From an uncultured Azospirillum sp. (GTDB taxonomy: Bacteria > Pseudomonadota > Alphaproteobacteria > RF32 > CAG-239), in the NCBI GenBank assembly GCA_900538765.1, contig UQAB01000006.1, positions 20,747 through 84,746 on the forward strand: a stretch of 64,000 bases of DNA. The letters run 5' to 3'. Of this stretch, positions 8,748-16,202 are shown piece by piece (the stretch's first letter is position 1; every line of letters begins with the position of its first letter). Both the position numbers and the translations under genes were made by a program. A model generated the notes under the pieces. That model saw nothing but the letters and a program-made list of their open reading frames with translations, had not been told where the DNA came from and searched no databases.

Positions 8748-9161
8748 TTAATAAATCGAATTTATTCCTTGCTGGATTGTTTCATCGGAATAGGGCTGAA
8801 TGCCGTTTTCCATCCGGATGACGGCTTTAATAAACACAGTCAGCACGCCACGCTCCTCAATATCTATTATTGTGTCCGGATAAACACCGAGTTGTTTGGC
8901 AACTGACTGGATATAGGCGGTGGTCTGGTTTTCATTCGGTGGTGCGTAACGGCTGATAATCTGTCGAACCGTGTTTAAACCGTGAATTTTCTTATAATTG
9001 ACAAGAACCTTTGCCAATGCTCGGATGCCGTAAATCGAATCTGTAAAAACGCAAAAGGCAGGATCTATTTTCCTGCCATCTAGGTTTAAGCCATGCCAAT
9101 TTGCACCGTGCCGGATATTTCCGGGATTATTGTTTCTTATGCCTCTTGGTCGTTGATTCAT
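8748..9161 (-). CDS. Phage endolysin/structural muramidase-like protein
   Basis: 137 aa. The N-terminal motif RGIRNNNPGNIRHG (residues 5-18) is characteristic of a phage lysozyme-like or virion-associated peptidoglycan hydrolase family, followed by helices such as DSIYGIRALAKVL. No signal peptide is seen, so export would need a holin. GGGAGA is well spaced before the ATG. Its start lies inside the previous gene (35-base overlap), indicating translational coupling in the lysis block. Enzymatic specificity cannot be read from the sequence. Confidence 0.7.
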   Translation of the reverse strand: MNQRPRGIRNNNPGNIRHGANWHGLNLDGRKIDPAFCVFTDSIYGIRALAKVLVNYKKIHGLNTVRQIISRYAPPNENQTTAYIQSVAKQLGVYPDTIIDIEERGVLTVFIKAVIRMENGIQPYSDETIQQGINSIY

Positions 9162-9354
9162 TGTGTATCTCCCATATCATCTCCCTTAAATCATCAATTT
9201 TGAGTTCAAGCCGGTTGATGTGCACCTGTGTCGCATATTCGCGAGCAACCTGAACTTTAAAATCGCTGAGTTCCTTGCGTATTTCGCCAAACTTATAAAC
9301 CAGCCAAACGAAAGCCGGAACGCAGACTATCTGTAAAAACTGCAACCAATCCAT
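9127..9354 (-). CDS. Small single-helix membrane protein of the lysis block
   Basis: 75 aa. One N-terminal membrane helix (WLQFLQIVCVPAFVWLVYKF, residues 3-22) is followed by a charged, probably coiled-coil segment and a basic end (TTKRHKK). This resembles Rz-type inner-membrane spanins or anti-holins and suits the position between gpJ and the endolysin. The ATG overlaps the gpJ stop (TAATG). No outer-membrane spanin partner was recognised. Confidence 0.55.
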   Translation of the reverse strand: MDWLQFLQIVCVPAFVWLVYKFGEIRKELSDFKVQVAREYATQVHINRLELKIDDLREMIWEIHNESTTKRHKKQ

Positions 9355-11579
9355 TATGTTTTGTAAACCTCCTCACTTTCATTAACACAAGATATTTCCA
9401 CGGTATCGCCACGTGGGCGTACTCCGATGACTTTTGCCATCATGGACATTTTGCCCTTTGTGCCAAAAGCAAAATGCGTTCGCTCTCTGGCTGTGCCGGT
9501 GTAAATTTCAAAATCCGGCGTTGTTTGTAGAACGGCCTCGCTATCCACCGCACCTCGGACAACTTGATAAACATCGCTCATAGAACCATCAAGCAACCTA
9601 AAACTGATAAAATGCTCTTCGTCTGGTTTCCAAATCAGGCTTTCCGAGAGCTTCAGCATATTGCCGGAGATTGACAACACTTCGCCGCCTTGTCCCCATT
9701 CGCACATATCGTGAGTTATGCTGATTAAATCGCCGTATGTCGGTATCAGCCCCTCAAGTTCTGTGCTGAATGTGATGTATTTTCGCCGATAACGGTTGCA
9801 GGCGCACATATAATAGCCTTCTCGTTCAGCGTGAGCTTTATCTGTGCAACCGAACAAATCCACATTAGCGGGATTTTCTTCGGTGCTGTCAGGAAGTTTG
9901 GTTACGACATCGTCATATTTCCAGTATTTATTTGAGAAATATTGCACTTTTACACTATCCGCCGTATCTTCTGATGGCATGACATATTCTATTGAAAAGC
10001 TGTCTTTAATAATGTTTCTCGGTGTAAACATTGCGGTAGGTATGGTTTTCGGCTCATCACGGATAATCCGTACCATCCCGGATTGCAAAATAGGCAAAGC
10101 TCTGCCACACCGCGCAACTTTTGATATGGCCTCCCAAATTGTGGTCGCGCTATCAAAAATTCCGTCAAAATAATCTCCGCGACTTTCCCAAACCTTGTCC
10201 AACTGTTCCAATTCTGCCAAATGTATGCGTTCATCCGGCAGTTTGCCTCCATATTGGGCTTTTAAGATGTCGGCAATGCTCCAAGCTATGGAACGACAGG
10301 CAATCGGCTCGCTCCAACCGGTTTCGTTGTTCCATTTCTTAACCTTGCGAGTAATAATGGCATTGATTTTTCGGCTGGAATTAGATGACAAATTGTTGGT
10401 TGCCCGCATTTTGATTGCTAAAAGCGTCATTTCGCCAAAGGTTGTGGGCTTTTCCATATAGCCTTTGAGACTTTCCCAATAGATAGCGTGAGCTGCGCGG
10501 GCGCTGGTATCTTTAGTATCAAGGCGAGTAGCTCGGACTTCATAACGCCCCATCGCGACACTATAATTATATGTAAGGCGAATTGGCTTGTTTTGTGCCG
10601 CCGAATAAGTCTCCGAGCCAAGCACAAACCAGTCTCCCAACGGATTACCCGAATCATCAACAGTTCTGGCTTCCACTTTCCATTGAATGGTTTTAGAAGA
10701 AAGTCCACCGCTGTCATTGGCATAATACAAACCAGCGCTCATCACTATATCAACGCCGATTTTATCAATTTTTGTATCTTCAGGATTAACTATGAAACCG
10801 CCGATATATTCATCTTTCATTAGTTCTTGGCCTGCAATTTCTGCCGCCATAACAACATTCGGATTAAAAAGCGTAACCTCTTGGTTAGGTTCAACAATTT
10901 CATATTCCACCTCTGCAAAACTACTGATTGGCGTATCATCAATGCGAAGTTGCTCCACTTCACAATAACCTTGAGTCAAGACATGGAGCTGGTGTAGATA
11001 TTGCTCGTTATTTTTATATTCGGTATAAGGTTTAGCGGCAAAATCAGGGTAAATAATATGCCGACCATATAAAACCGGAATGACACCGCCGAGTTTGGCT
11101 TGGTTACCGCGTGCATTTAAAGAATAAGTCGGGCTTGTTTCCATAGATGACGAAGCGTAAGACGAACTCAAGCTGCTGGATGGCGAGGGAATAACCGCGT
11201 TAACCAACATTGAGCCACCAACACTGACAGCGGTTGCCGCTGTTGCTCCAGCCAAAGTTCCATAAGCACCGGCGGCAATTCCGCCGGTGTAATACGCGGC
11301 CACCATAACGGCTACAGACAACACGACCTTGAGAGGATTAGACCCACCGCCACCACCGCCTTGCGGCAAACAAAGAAAAGCAAGGTGGTCTGTCATTTTG
11401 GGACAGATGTTCCAATATCGCCGTAACAATGGCTCGCCGTTCAGAAAACAGATAAATGGCAGATTTTGCGGACTAACGTTATATTCAGCGGCGATTTCTG
11501 CCACGTTCATCTGTTTTAGACAATAAAAAACCTCGCTTTGCGCGAGGTTGAAAGGATTTTGTATTTTAACTATTTGCAT
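9354..11579 (-). CDS. Tail tip / host-specificity protein, gpJ-like
   Basis: 741 aa. The N-terminus has the pattern QIVKIQNPFNLAQ, then LNGEPLLRRYW and a glycine run, LPQGGGGGGSNPL (residues ~74-86). Hydrophobic Ala/Gly-rich segments follow (~90-135), and then a long beta-rich tail-tip domain (GNQAKLGGVIPVLYGRH onwards). This is the usual order for the central tip attachment protein of lambda-like siphophages, which contacts the receptor. It starts inside the end of the DUF2971-like cargo gene (14-base overlap), and codons ~11-18 of its own frame coincide with a terminator hairpin. A second ATG at 11510, beyond the hairpin, is an alternative start. I prefer 11579 because the NPF-type N-terminus is typical of the family. 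Confidence 0.85.
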   Translation of the reverse strand: MQIVKIQNPFNLAQSEVFYCLKQMNVAEIAAEYNVSPQNLPFICFLNGEPLLRRYWNICPKMTDHLAFLCLPQGGGGGGSNPLKVVLSVAVMVAAYYTGGIAAGAYGTLAGATAATAVSVGGSMLVNAVIPSPSSSLSSSYASSSMETSPTYSLNARGNQAKLGGVIPVLYGRHIIYPDFAAKPYTEYKNNEQYLHQLHVLTQGYCEVEQLRIDDTPISSFAEVEYEIVEPNQEVTLFNPNVVMAAEIAGQELMKDEYIGGFIVNPEDTKIDKIGVDIVMSAGLYYANDSGGLSSKTIQWKVEARTVDDSGNPLGDWFVLGSETYSAAQNKPIRLTYNYSVAMGRYEVRATRLDTKDTSARAAHAIYWESLKGYMEKPTTFGEMTLLAIKMRATNNLSSNSSRKINAIITRKVKKWNNETGWSEPIACRSIAWSIADILKAQYGGKLPDERIHLAELEQLDKVWESRGDYFDGIFDSATTIWEAISKVARCGRALPILQSGMVRIIRDEPKTIPTAMFTPRNIIKDSFSIEYVMPSEDTADSVKVQYFSNKYWKYDDVVTKLPDSTEENPANVDLFGCTDKAHAEREGYYMCACNRYRRKYITFSTELEGLIPTYGDLISITHDMCEWGQGGEVLSISGNMLKLSESLIWKPDEEHFISFRLLDGSMSDVYQVVRGAVDSEAVLQTTPDFEIYTGTARERTHFAFGTKGKMSMMAKVIGVRPRGDTVEISCVNESEEVYKT
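11525..11549 (-). terminator. Terminator hairpin inside the start of the gpJ frame
   Basis: The stem AACCTCGC/GCGAGGTT (11529-11536 and 11542-11549) with a 5-nt loop runs into TTTTTT on the - strand. It lies 3' of the DUF2971-like gene but inside the first codons of gpJ, so late transcription would need to read through it. Confidence 0.7.
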
Positions 11580-12399
11580 CTATTATTCGCAATTTATTTG
11601 TAAATTCAGGATATTTTTTAGAATACTCATCATATTTATCAATAGGAATGTATATTTCCTCAATTATACTTGTGTCAAACGGAGCTTTAACTCCATGATT
11701 GTTTTCGTCTTCAATTATTTCAGACTGAAGTCTTCGAAATAAATCGTATTCTTTTTTAGATATATATAAATCTTTATCTTCATCATCCTGTGGCGAAATT
11801 CCGCTTCTTTTTAAATCTTCTAGATGATTTTTATATAAAAATGTTTCACTACTTTCATATAATGGTAACAAAATTCTAAATTCTTGTTCATCCTCCCAAC
11901 TATTAGGAATGTTTAAAAGTAGATTCAAACGCTTTAATGCATTTATATTATTTCTATTTTGAGTGTAATATATATCAGAACTAATTGTATATAAGCCGAT
12001 ATTTTTCCAATACGTTGATAATTTAGAATATGATATTTTTATAGCTAAATGTTTATTTAAATGCTCTTTTGCTGTTTGGGAAAAATTTTTATCCTTTCGG
12101 AAACACACAAAATATGTATTATTTATAAAATCTTTCGTCTTTTTTAATTCTCCTTGAACAATATTTTCTGAATTATATGTTGAAGCTATAGTTTTCACTC
12201 CCATCAAGGAATACATATTCTTTACACCAGCATAGCACTGTTCAGACCAATCTCTATATTGCTCCGCGCTATTATCTGGTATTTTTCCTTCTTCATATTC
12301 AGGAATTTTGTCTCTATGTGTAAAAAATAGTGTAGATGTATCTAATATATCTTCCAATTGCTCAAATGTTAAATATCTCCATAAAATAATATCACTCAT
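11566..12399 (-). CDS. DUF2971-like accessory protein (candidate defence moron)
   Basis: 277 aa, visibly more AT-rich than the tail genes around it. The N-terminus LWRYLTFEQLEDILDTSTLF and the later WEDEQEFRILLP (~residues 170-181) fit DUF2971, a family of unknown biochemistry found near defence genes. The middle part is divergent and the assignment is by eye. It is inserted between the NlpC/P60 gene and gpJ, two neighbours in lambda-type tail clusters, and overlaps both (ATGAGTGA at its start, 14 bases at its end). It has no structural role that I can recognise. A terminator follows just inside gpJ. Confidence 0.55.
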   Translation of the reverse strand: MSDIILWRYLTFEQLEDILDTSTLFFTHRDKIPEYEEGKIPDNSAEQYRDWSEQCYAGVKNMYSLMGVKTIASTYNSENIVQGELKKTKDFINNTYFVCFRKDKNFSQTAKEHLNKHLAIKISYSKLSTYWKNIGLYTISSDIYYTQNRNNINALKRLNLLLNIPNSWEDEQEFRILLPLYESSETFLYKNHLEDLKRSGISPQDDEDKDLYISKKEYDLFRRLQSEIIEDENNHGVKAPFDTSIIEEIYIPIDKYDEYSKKYPEFTNKLRIIDANS

Positions 12400-12775
12400 A
12401 CTCTAAAATCTCCATAATCTGCCAGCCGTTCATTTTAAGTTCTGGCAATTTTTGAAACACCACGCCAACGCCCTGCATATTATGCAAGACGCCACCACCG
12501 TCAACATCGCAATAAACACCGACATGACAAGGATATTTGTTCTGTGTTAAAATAACAATGTTTTTATCCTTAAAATCAGAAGTTTCTTGTAAATGGTTAT
12601 AATTAGACGATTTTCTGAACTCAGATAAAACATCTCTCAGGCTTGTCGCGTCTGTTACAATCGGCGATAGCTCTATCTGCAGCTCATTTTTGTAAATGTC
12701 CCGAACCAATCCCCAACAATCGTATTCGCCGTTAATCCACGGCTTTCCAATATATTTAACTGCCCAATGTATCAT
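12392..12775 (-). CDS. NlpC/P60 family tail peptidase, gpK-like
   Basis: 127 aa. The nucleophile motif YDCWGLVRD (residues ~18-26) and the histidine motif CHVGVYCD (~82-89) identify an NlpC/P60 cysteine peptidase. The short length corresponds to the NlpC half of lambda gpK. In siphophages this enzyme sits at the tail tip and opens peptidoglycan during DNA injection. It lies one base after the DUF1833 gene. Its stop overlaps the start of the DUF2971-like gene. No gpI homologue is found between it and gpJ. Confidence 0.85.
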   Translation of the reverse strand: MIHWAVKYIGKPWINGEYDCWGLVRDIYKNELQIELSPIVTDATSLRDVLSEFRKSSNYNHLQETSDFKDKNIVILTQNKYPCHVGVYCDVDGGGVLHNMQGVGVVFQKLPELKMNGWQIMEILEYE

Positions 12776-12776
12776 T

Positions 12777-13301
12777 TTAGCTCACTAACCCCATAAATTT
12801 TGACAACCGATAAGTTTCATTTGGAAATGTTTTGTTTCCTATGTCGGTCATTCTGGCCTTAGCCGTGATTTTGTAAACATCGCCGCTGACTTCCGTAACG
12901 GTCAAGCTGACCGGTGGTATCATTTGCGGCGTTTCCAAATCCGTTGACAGATACGGTCGATAAATAAGCTCGGTTTTGTGTTGAGAGGAAGCGGCGTTGT
13001 CTAAATGCTTGATAATCTCACGGCTGACATTATCAATCTCGATTGATATTTCCGGAACGGCGGATGTATCAACCGGTGGCAACTCCAAATCAAAACACAT
13101 CGCTAAAAACTCAACATCTTCACCGGTTTCTAATTTTGCCGTGATATTATGAAAGCCCTGAACCAATCGAATTGTGGTTGAATTTCCGTTATCATCCATA
13201 AAATCCGGATGTTTTATCTCCAAAGTATGATAAATAAAAACATCGCTAGGACTTGAAGCATACGCCTCAATAATCGCCTCTTGTAAAACATCATTGGGCA
13301 T
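12777..13301 (-). CDS. DUF1833 minor tail protein, gpL-like
   Basis: 174 aa. It has the DUF1833 pattern: an N-terminal EAIIEAYASSP, a central LELPPVDTSAVPEISIEIDN (~residues 72-91) and a C-terminal KARMTDIGNKTFPNETYRL. In lambda-like phages DUF1833 proteins occupy the gpL position between the tape measure block and the NlpC peptidase and contribute to the tail tip. It is preceded directly by a tail fibre gene, an unusual neighbour. Confidence 0.8.
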   Translation of the reverse strand: MPNDVLQEAIIEAYASSPSDVFIYHTLEIKHPDFMDDNGNSTTIRLVQGFHNITAKLETGEDVEFLAMCFDLELPPVDTSAVPEISIEIDNVSREIIKHLDNAASSQHKTELIYRPYLSTDLETPQMIPPVSLTVTEVSGDVYKITAKARMTDIGNKTFPNETYRLSKFMGLVS

Positions 13302-13302
13302 T

Positions 13303-14802
13303 TTAGCTTCCTTTACACGGCATAAAAGTCAATTCTCCCCCCGTTAATTTGACAACATCACCGATATTCACAAGAAAAGACAAACTGTTATATTCTTCCC
13401 AGCTACCGTATGCGCCATATTGCCTAAAAACGGTATATCCGTTGATCGTGCCAGTGATATTGCTGTTATACACGGTGTTTCTCATTAGAATCCAACCTGT
13501 TTGAGAAATTGTAACATCTGTATTTAAGGCCAACACCTGTCGTCTAGTCCAATCTGGACAAAGCCATTTTATTATTTTGGAAATGGCGGTTGCGGACAAA
13601 TTGGAAATATCCGTATTGAGCTTATTAACTAAACCACTTCGCATTTCCGCCGTTTCTTCTTCTGACAGAGGTCTGCTTATATCGGCACACTTTATATATA
13701 CCAGCTCATAATAAGATTTTGGGCGGGTTTCATTGCCAAAACGAGGATTGCCATTAGAACTGTCTGTAATGGGAGTAACCGCGCACAACCAGTCAGATGT
13801 TCTAGAACCGCGTAATTGCATGTATTCGTCTGTTCCATTTGTTGCTGAGGGATTGCCCGTATAACCATCATTACCAAAAATATCCGCACGATAACCTGAA
13901 GATGTTGAATCCTGTCTGTAAACCATTTCGTGCCAATGCCCCTGAAATTGGTCGTTTAAGACATTACCGACATTATCAAGCGTGCCGCTTCGGGCATAAT
14001 TGGCAAGCAAAGGCAAAATAACGGTGTCATTATCAACTTTGACATAACTGGCGCACATCCCATAGTTGCTGACTTGGTTGTCATACGTGTCTTCATCAAC
14101 AAAGACCAAATAATCGGTATCAACCAGTTGCGTGAAAAAATCAGGGTATCTGGCCCTGGTAATGGTATTTTTGAACCAAACAGGTTCGTATCCGTCCGGA
14201 ACTTTCTTATTGGCGGGAACAGATAACCGAGAGCCAAGAGGTGCCGGAGCGGCGGATTCAGCGTAATATCTCGCCTGATTTGCCTGAGCTTCCGCCCGCT
14301 CAATTTGTTTTTGCCCCTCGGTTTGCACATTGGCAATTTGTTTACTTCCGGCGGAATTAACGGAATTGATTTGTGTTACACCGCTGTTTTGAATCGCCGA
14401 AATCTGTGCCGAACTTTCGGTTTGGATTGTTGAAACGGCTGTATCGGTTGCAGATGAAATGTTATTAAAAATCTGGTTTGCCTGATTCTTTATATTTAAA
14501 GTGTCGGTTTTAAGCTGTTCTGTATCCGATTTTATAATATTTGTATCATTTTTGAGCTGATTTGTGGCATTTCTAGCCGCAATCGCCTCGTCTCTGGCAC
14601 TTTCAGCCTCCGCCACCACATCAGAAACACCGCCGGTTATCGCCTCCCGGATGTCTTTTAATTGTTTGGCAACCGTTGGCACATCGCCGTTTTCAGTCTC
14701 AATCGTGCTGTTTTCATCGCCATGGACAATCGCGTGCCATTTTGAACCGTCTGCTTCCGCCTGTGTTACAACGGTTTCCAGTCTTTCTTCCATATTGGCC
14801 AT
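13303..14802 (-). CDS. Tail fibre protein (paralogue 1)
   Basis: 499 aa. The first ~73 residues are nearly identical to the next fibre gene upstream (MANMEERLETVVTQAE onwards). A long polar helical region (~75-190) follows with coiled-coil-like repeats (QLKNDTN, QLKTDTL, QISAIQNSG). The C-terminal half is beta-rich and different, with APAPLGSRLSVP, QFQGHWHEM and repeated aromatic/Gly residues, as in trimeric fibres. It probably binds a host surface structure. It is translated just after its paralogue (9-base gap, GGAG ribosome-binding site). Fibre genes usually follow gpJ, whereas here they sit between minor tail genes. Confidence 0.75.
   Translation of the reverse strand: MANMEERLETVVTQAEADGSKWHAIVHGDENSTIETENGDVPTVAKQLKDIREAITGGVSDVVAEAESARDEAIAARNATNQLKNDTNIIKSDTEQLKTDTLNIKNQANQIFNNISSATDTAVSTIQTESSAQISAIQNSGVTQINSVNSAGSKQIANVQTEGQKQIERAEAQANQARYYAESAAPAPLGSRLSVPANKKVPDGYEPVWFKNTITRARYPDFFTQLVDTDYLVFVDEDTYDNQVSNYGMCASYVKVDNDTVILPLLANYARSGTLDNVGNVLNDQFQGHWHEMVYRQDSTSSGYRADIFGNDGYTGNPSATNGTDEYMQLRGSRTSDWLCAVTPITDSSNGNPRFGNETRPKSYYELVYIKCADISRPLSEEETAEMRSGLVNKLNTDISNLSATAISKIIKWLCPDWTRRQVLALNTDVTISQTGWILMRNTVYNSNITGTINGYTVFRQYGAYGSWEEYNSLSFLVNIGDVVKLTGGELTFMPCKGS
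14584..14802 (-). repeat. Direct repeat of the fibre-gene 5' end (copy 1)
   Basis: About 219 bp, closely matching 15487-15705. Both encode the shared fibre N-terminus, with a handful of substitutions. Homologous recombination between the copies would delete paralogue 2 and fuse heads. Confidence 0.85.
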
Positions 14803-14811
14803 AATAAACTC

Positions 14812-15705
14812 CTAATATCCCAAAACCCACCAGCTTATATTTCCAACATTATTATTCCCGTTTCTGAGAGTCGCTCCTGTTTTTGACAAGTTATAAATTC
14901 CGCATCCGGCATCGCTATTGGTACTGAAAGCAAAATTAAACGAGGCTTGTCCAGTCAAACAGGCATTGGGAAATTCAGTCGGAAAGGTTAATGCCGTGTC
15001 TCCGTCTATTCTGCAGGATGTGATGCCATACTGAAAAATGAAATGGCGGATTGTTCCATTTGCCAACAACAACGGAAATTTGAAATAATTGTTTGAATTA
15101 TTGGCGGTCATTCCCAAAGCTAATAACACCTGCGAAAGGTTGATATTGGTACAGTCAATGTCCAGCTTGTTATTTGTCGCGTTTTCTGCTCTAACCGCCG
15201 CGGTTTCCGCTCGGTCAGCCTGATTGCTGGCTAACTGTATTTGTTCGGTGGCGGCTGTTTGCGTGCGATTAACCTGTGTGTCTCCGGTTGTTTTTAATGT
15301 GGCAATCTGATTTTGTGTTTCGGTTTGAACGTCGGCAATACCTTTGTTTACCGCAGAAGATATGCTGTTGAATGTGGTTTGAGCCATATTTTTATAGCTT
15401 TTAGCCGTTTCCGTAGCTTCTTCCGTATCTGTCTTTAACTGTTCAATCTCATTTTTTATGGTTAAAGCATTATCTCGTACGGATTTAGCCTCGTCTCTGG
15501 CACTTTCAGCCTCTGCCACCACATCAGAAACGCCGCCGGTTATCGCCTCGCGAATGTCTTTTAACTGTTTGGCTACCGTTGGCACATCGCCGTTTTCAGT
15601 CTCAACAGTGCTGTTTTCATTGCCGTGGACAATCGTGTGCCATTTCGAGCCGTCTGTTTCCGCCTGTGTTACAACGGTTTCCAGTCTTTCTTCCATATTG
15701 GCCAT
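14812..15705 (-). CDS. Tail fibre protein (paralogue 2), gp53-like C-terminus
   Basis: 297 aa. It has the same ~73-residue N-terminal attachment part as the adjacent fibre gene, a helical stalk (~75-175) and a short C-terminal head. The ending (FPNACLTG through ISWWVLGY) matches the pattern of the phage gp53-like fibre C-terminal domain (FP-x-A-F ... WW-I-x-GY). The shared N-terminus suggests that both proteins plug into the same tail site, so virions could carry either fibre or both. Which receptor each binds cannot be inferred. Confidence 0.75.
   Translation of the reverse strand: MANMEERLETVVTQAETDGSKWHTIVHGNENSTVETENGDVPTVAKQLKDIREAITGGVSDVVAEAESARDEAKSVRDNALTIKNEIEQLKTDTEEATETAKSYKNMAQTTFNSISSAVNKGIADVQTETQNQIATLKTTGDTQVNRTQTAATEQIQLASNQADRAETAAVRAENATNNKLDIDCTNINLSQVLLALGMTANNSNNYFKFPLLLANGTIRHFIFQYGITSCRIDGDTALTFPTEFPNACLTGQASFNFAFSTNSDAGCGIYNLSKTGATLRNGNNNVGNISWWVLGY
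15487..15705 (-). repeat. Direct repeat of the fibre-gene 5' end (copy 2)
   Basis: Partner of 14584-14802, same orientation, about 0.9 kb apart. Confidence 0.85.
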
Positions 15706-16188
15706 TTATAAATCCTTTATTGTTTTCGGGCAGGTAATGTGGACATACTCGTGCAACCGATTAACAGATTGCGACAATTTCTCAAAATCATTAGAAAGCA
15801 AGATATTCAAAGCCCCCTCTGATAGGGTAGGCCGCTCGCGGATTTCAAGTTCCGAGGTAATCGCCCATAAAATACCGTTTTGCAAACGGGCGGTAAATTG
15901 TTGGGTAAACCGAGCCTCTTGTTCAATTAATCCCAAGCCTCCTAACAAAGAGATAACAAACCACTCAGCTCCCTCTTTGGCGTGGTATTTATACCACGCC
16001 TCAAAGAGCGAAAACTGTGAGGCATTCATAAACCACTTCACGGTAATTTTGCTTGGAACAGAATCAAAACGCCGCCGTTGTCTAGCCGTGCCTGATTCCA
16101 TTTGGGTACGGATAATAGCCTCATTGGGTGTAATGGAATAATCCTCAACCAACGGCAGAGGAAGCAAATCTGGGAATCTTGCTGTCAT
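15706..16188 (-). CDS. Minor tail protein
   Basis: 160 aa. The start MTARFPDLLPLPLVEDYSI, then MESGTARQRRRFDSVP and the aromatic FEAWYKYHAKEGAEWF, are typical of a small tail protein family that follows the tape measure gene in many lambda-like and alphaproteobacterial phages. A role in tail-tip assembly (gpM-like position) is inferred from gene order. AAAGGA precedes the ATG. It lies 14 bases after the tape measure gene. Confidence 0.65.
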   Translation of the reverse strand: MTARFPDLLPLPLVEDYSITPNEAIIRTQMESGTARQRRRFDSVPSKITVKWFMNASQFSLFEAWYKYHAKEGAEWFVISLLGGLGLIEQEARFTQQFTARLQNGILWAITSELEIRERPTLSEGALNILLSNDFEKLSQSVNRLHEYVHITCPKTIKDL

Positions 16189-16202
16189 GACATATCCTTT
16201 GT

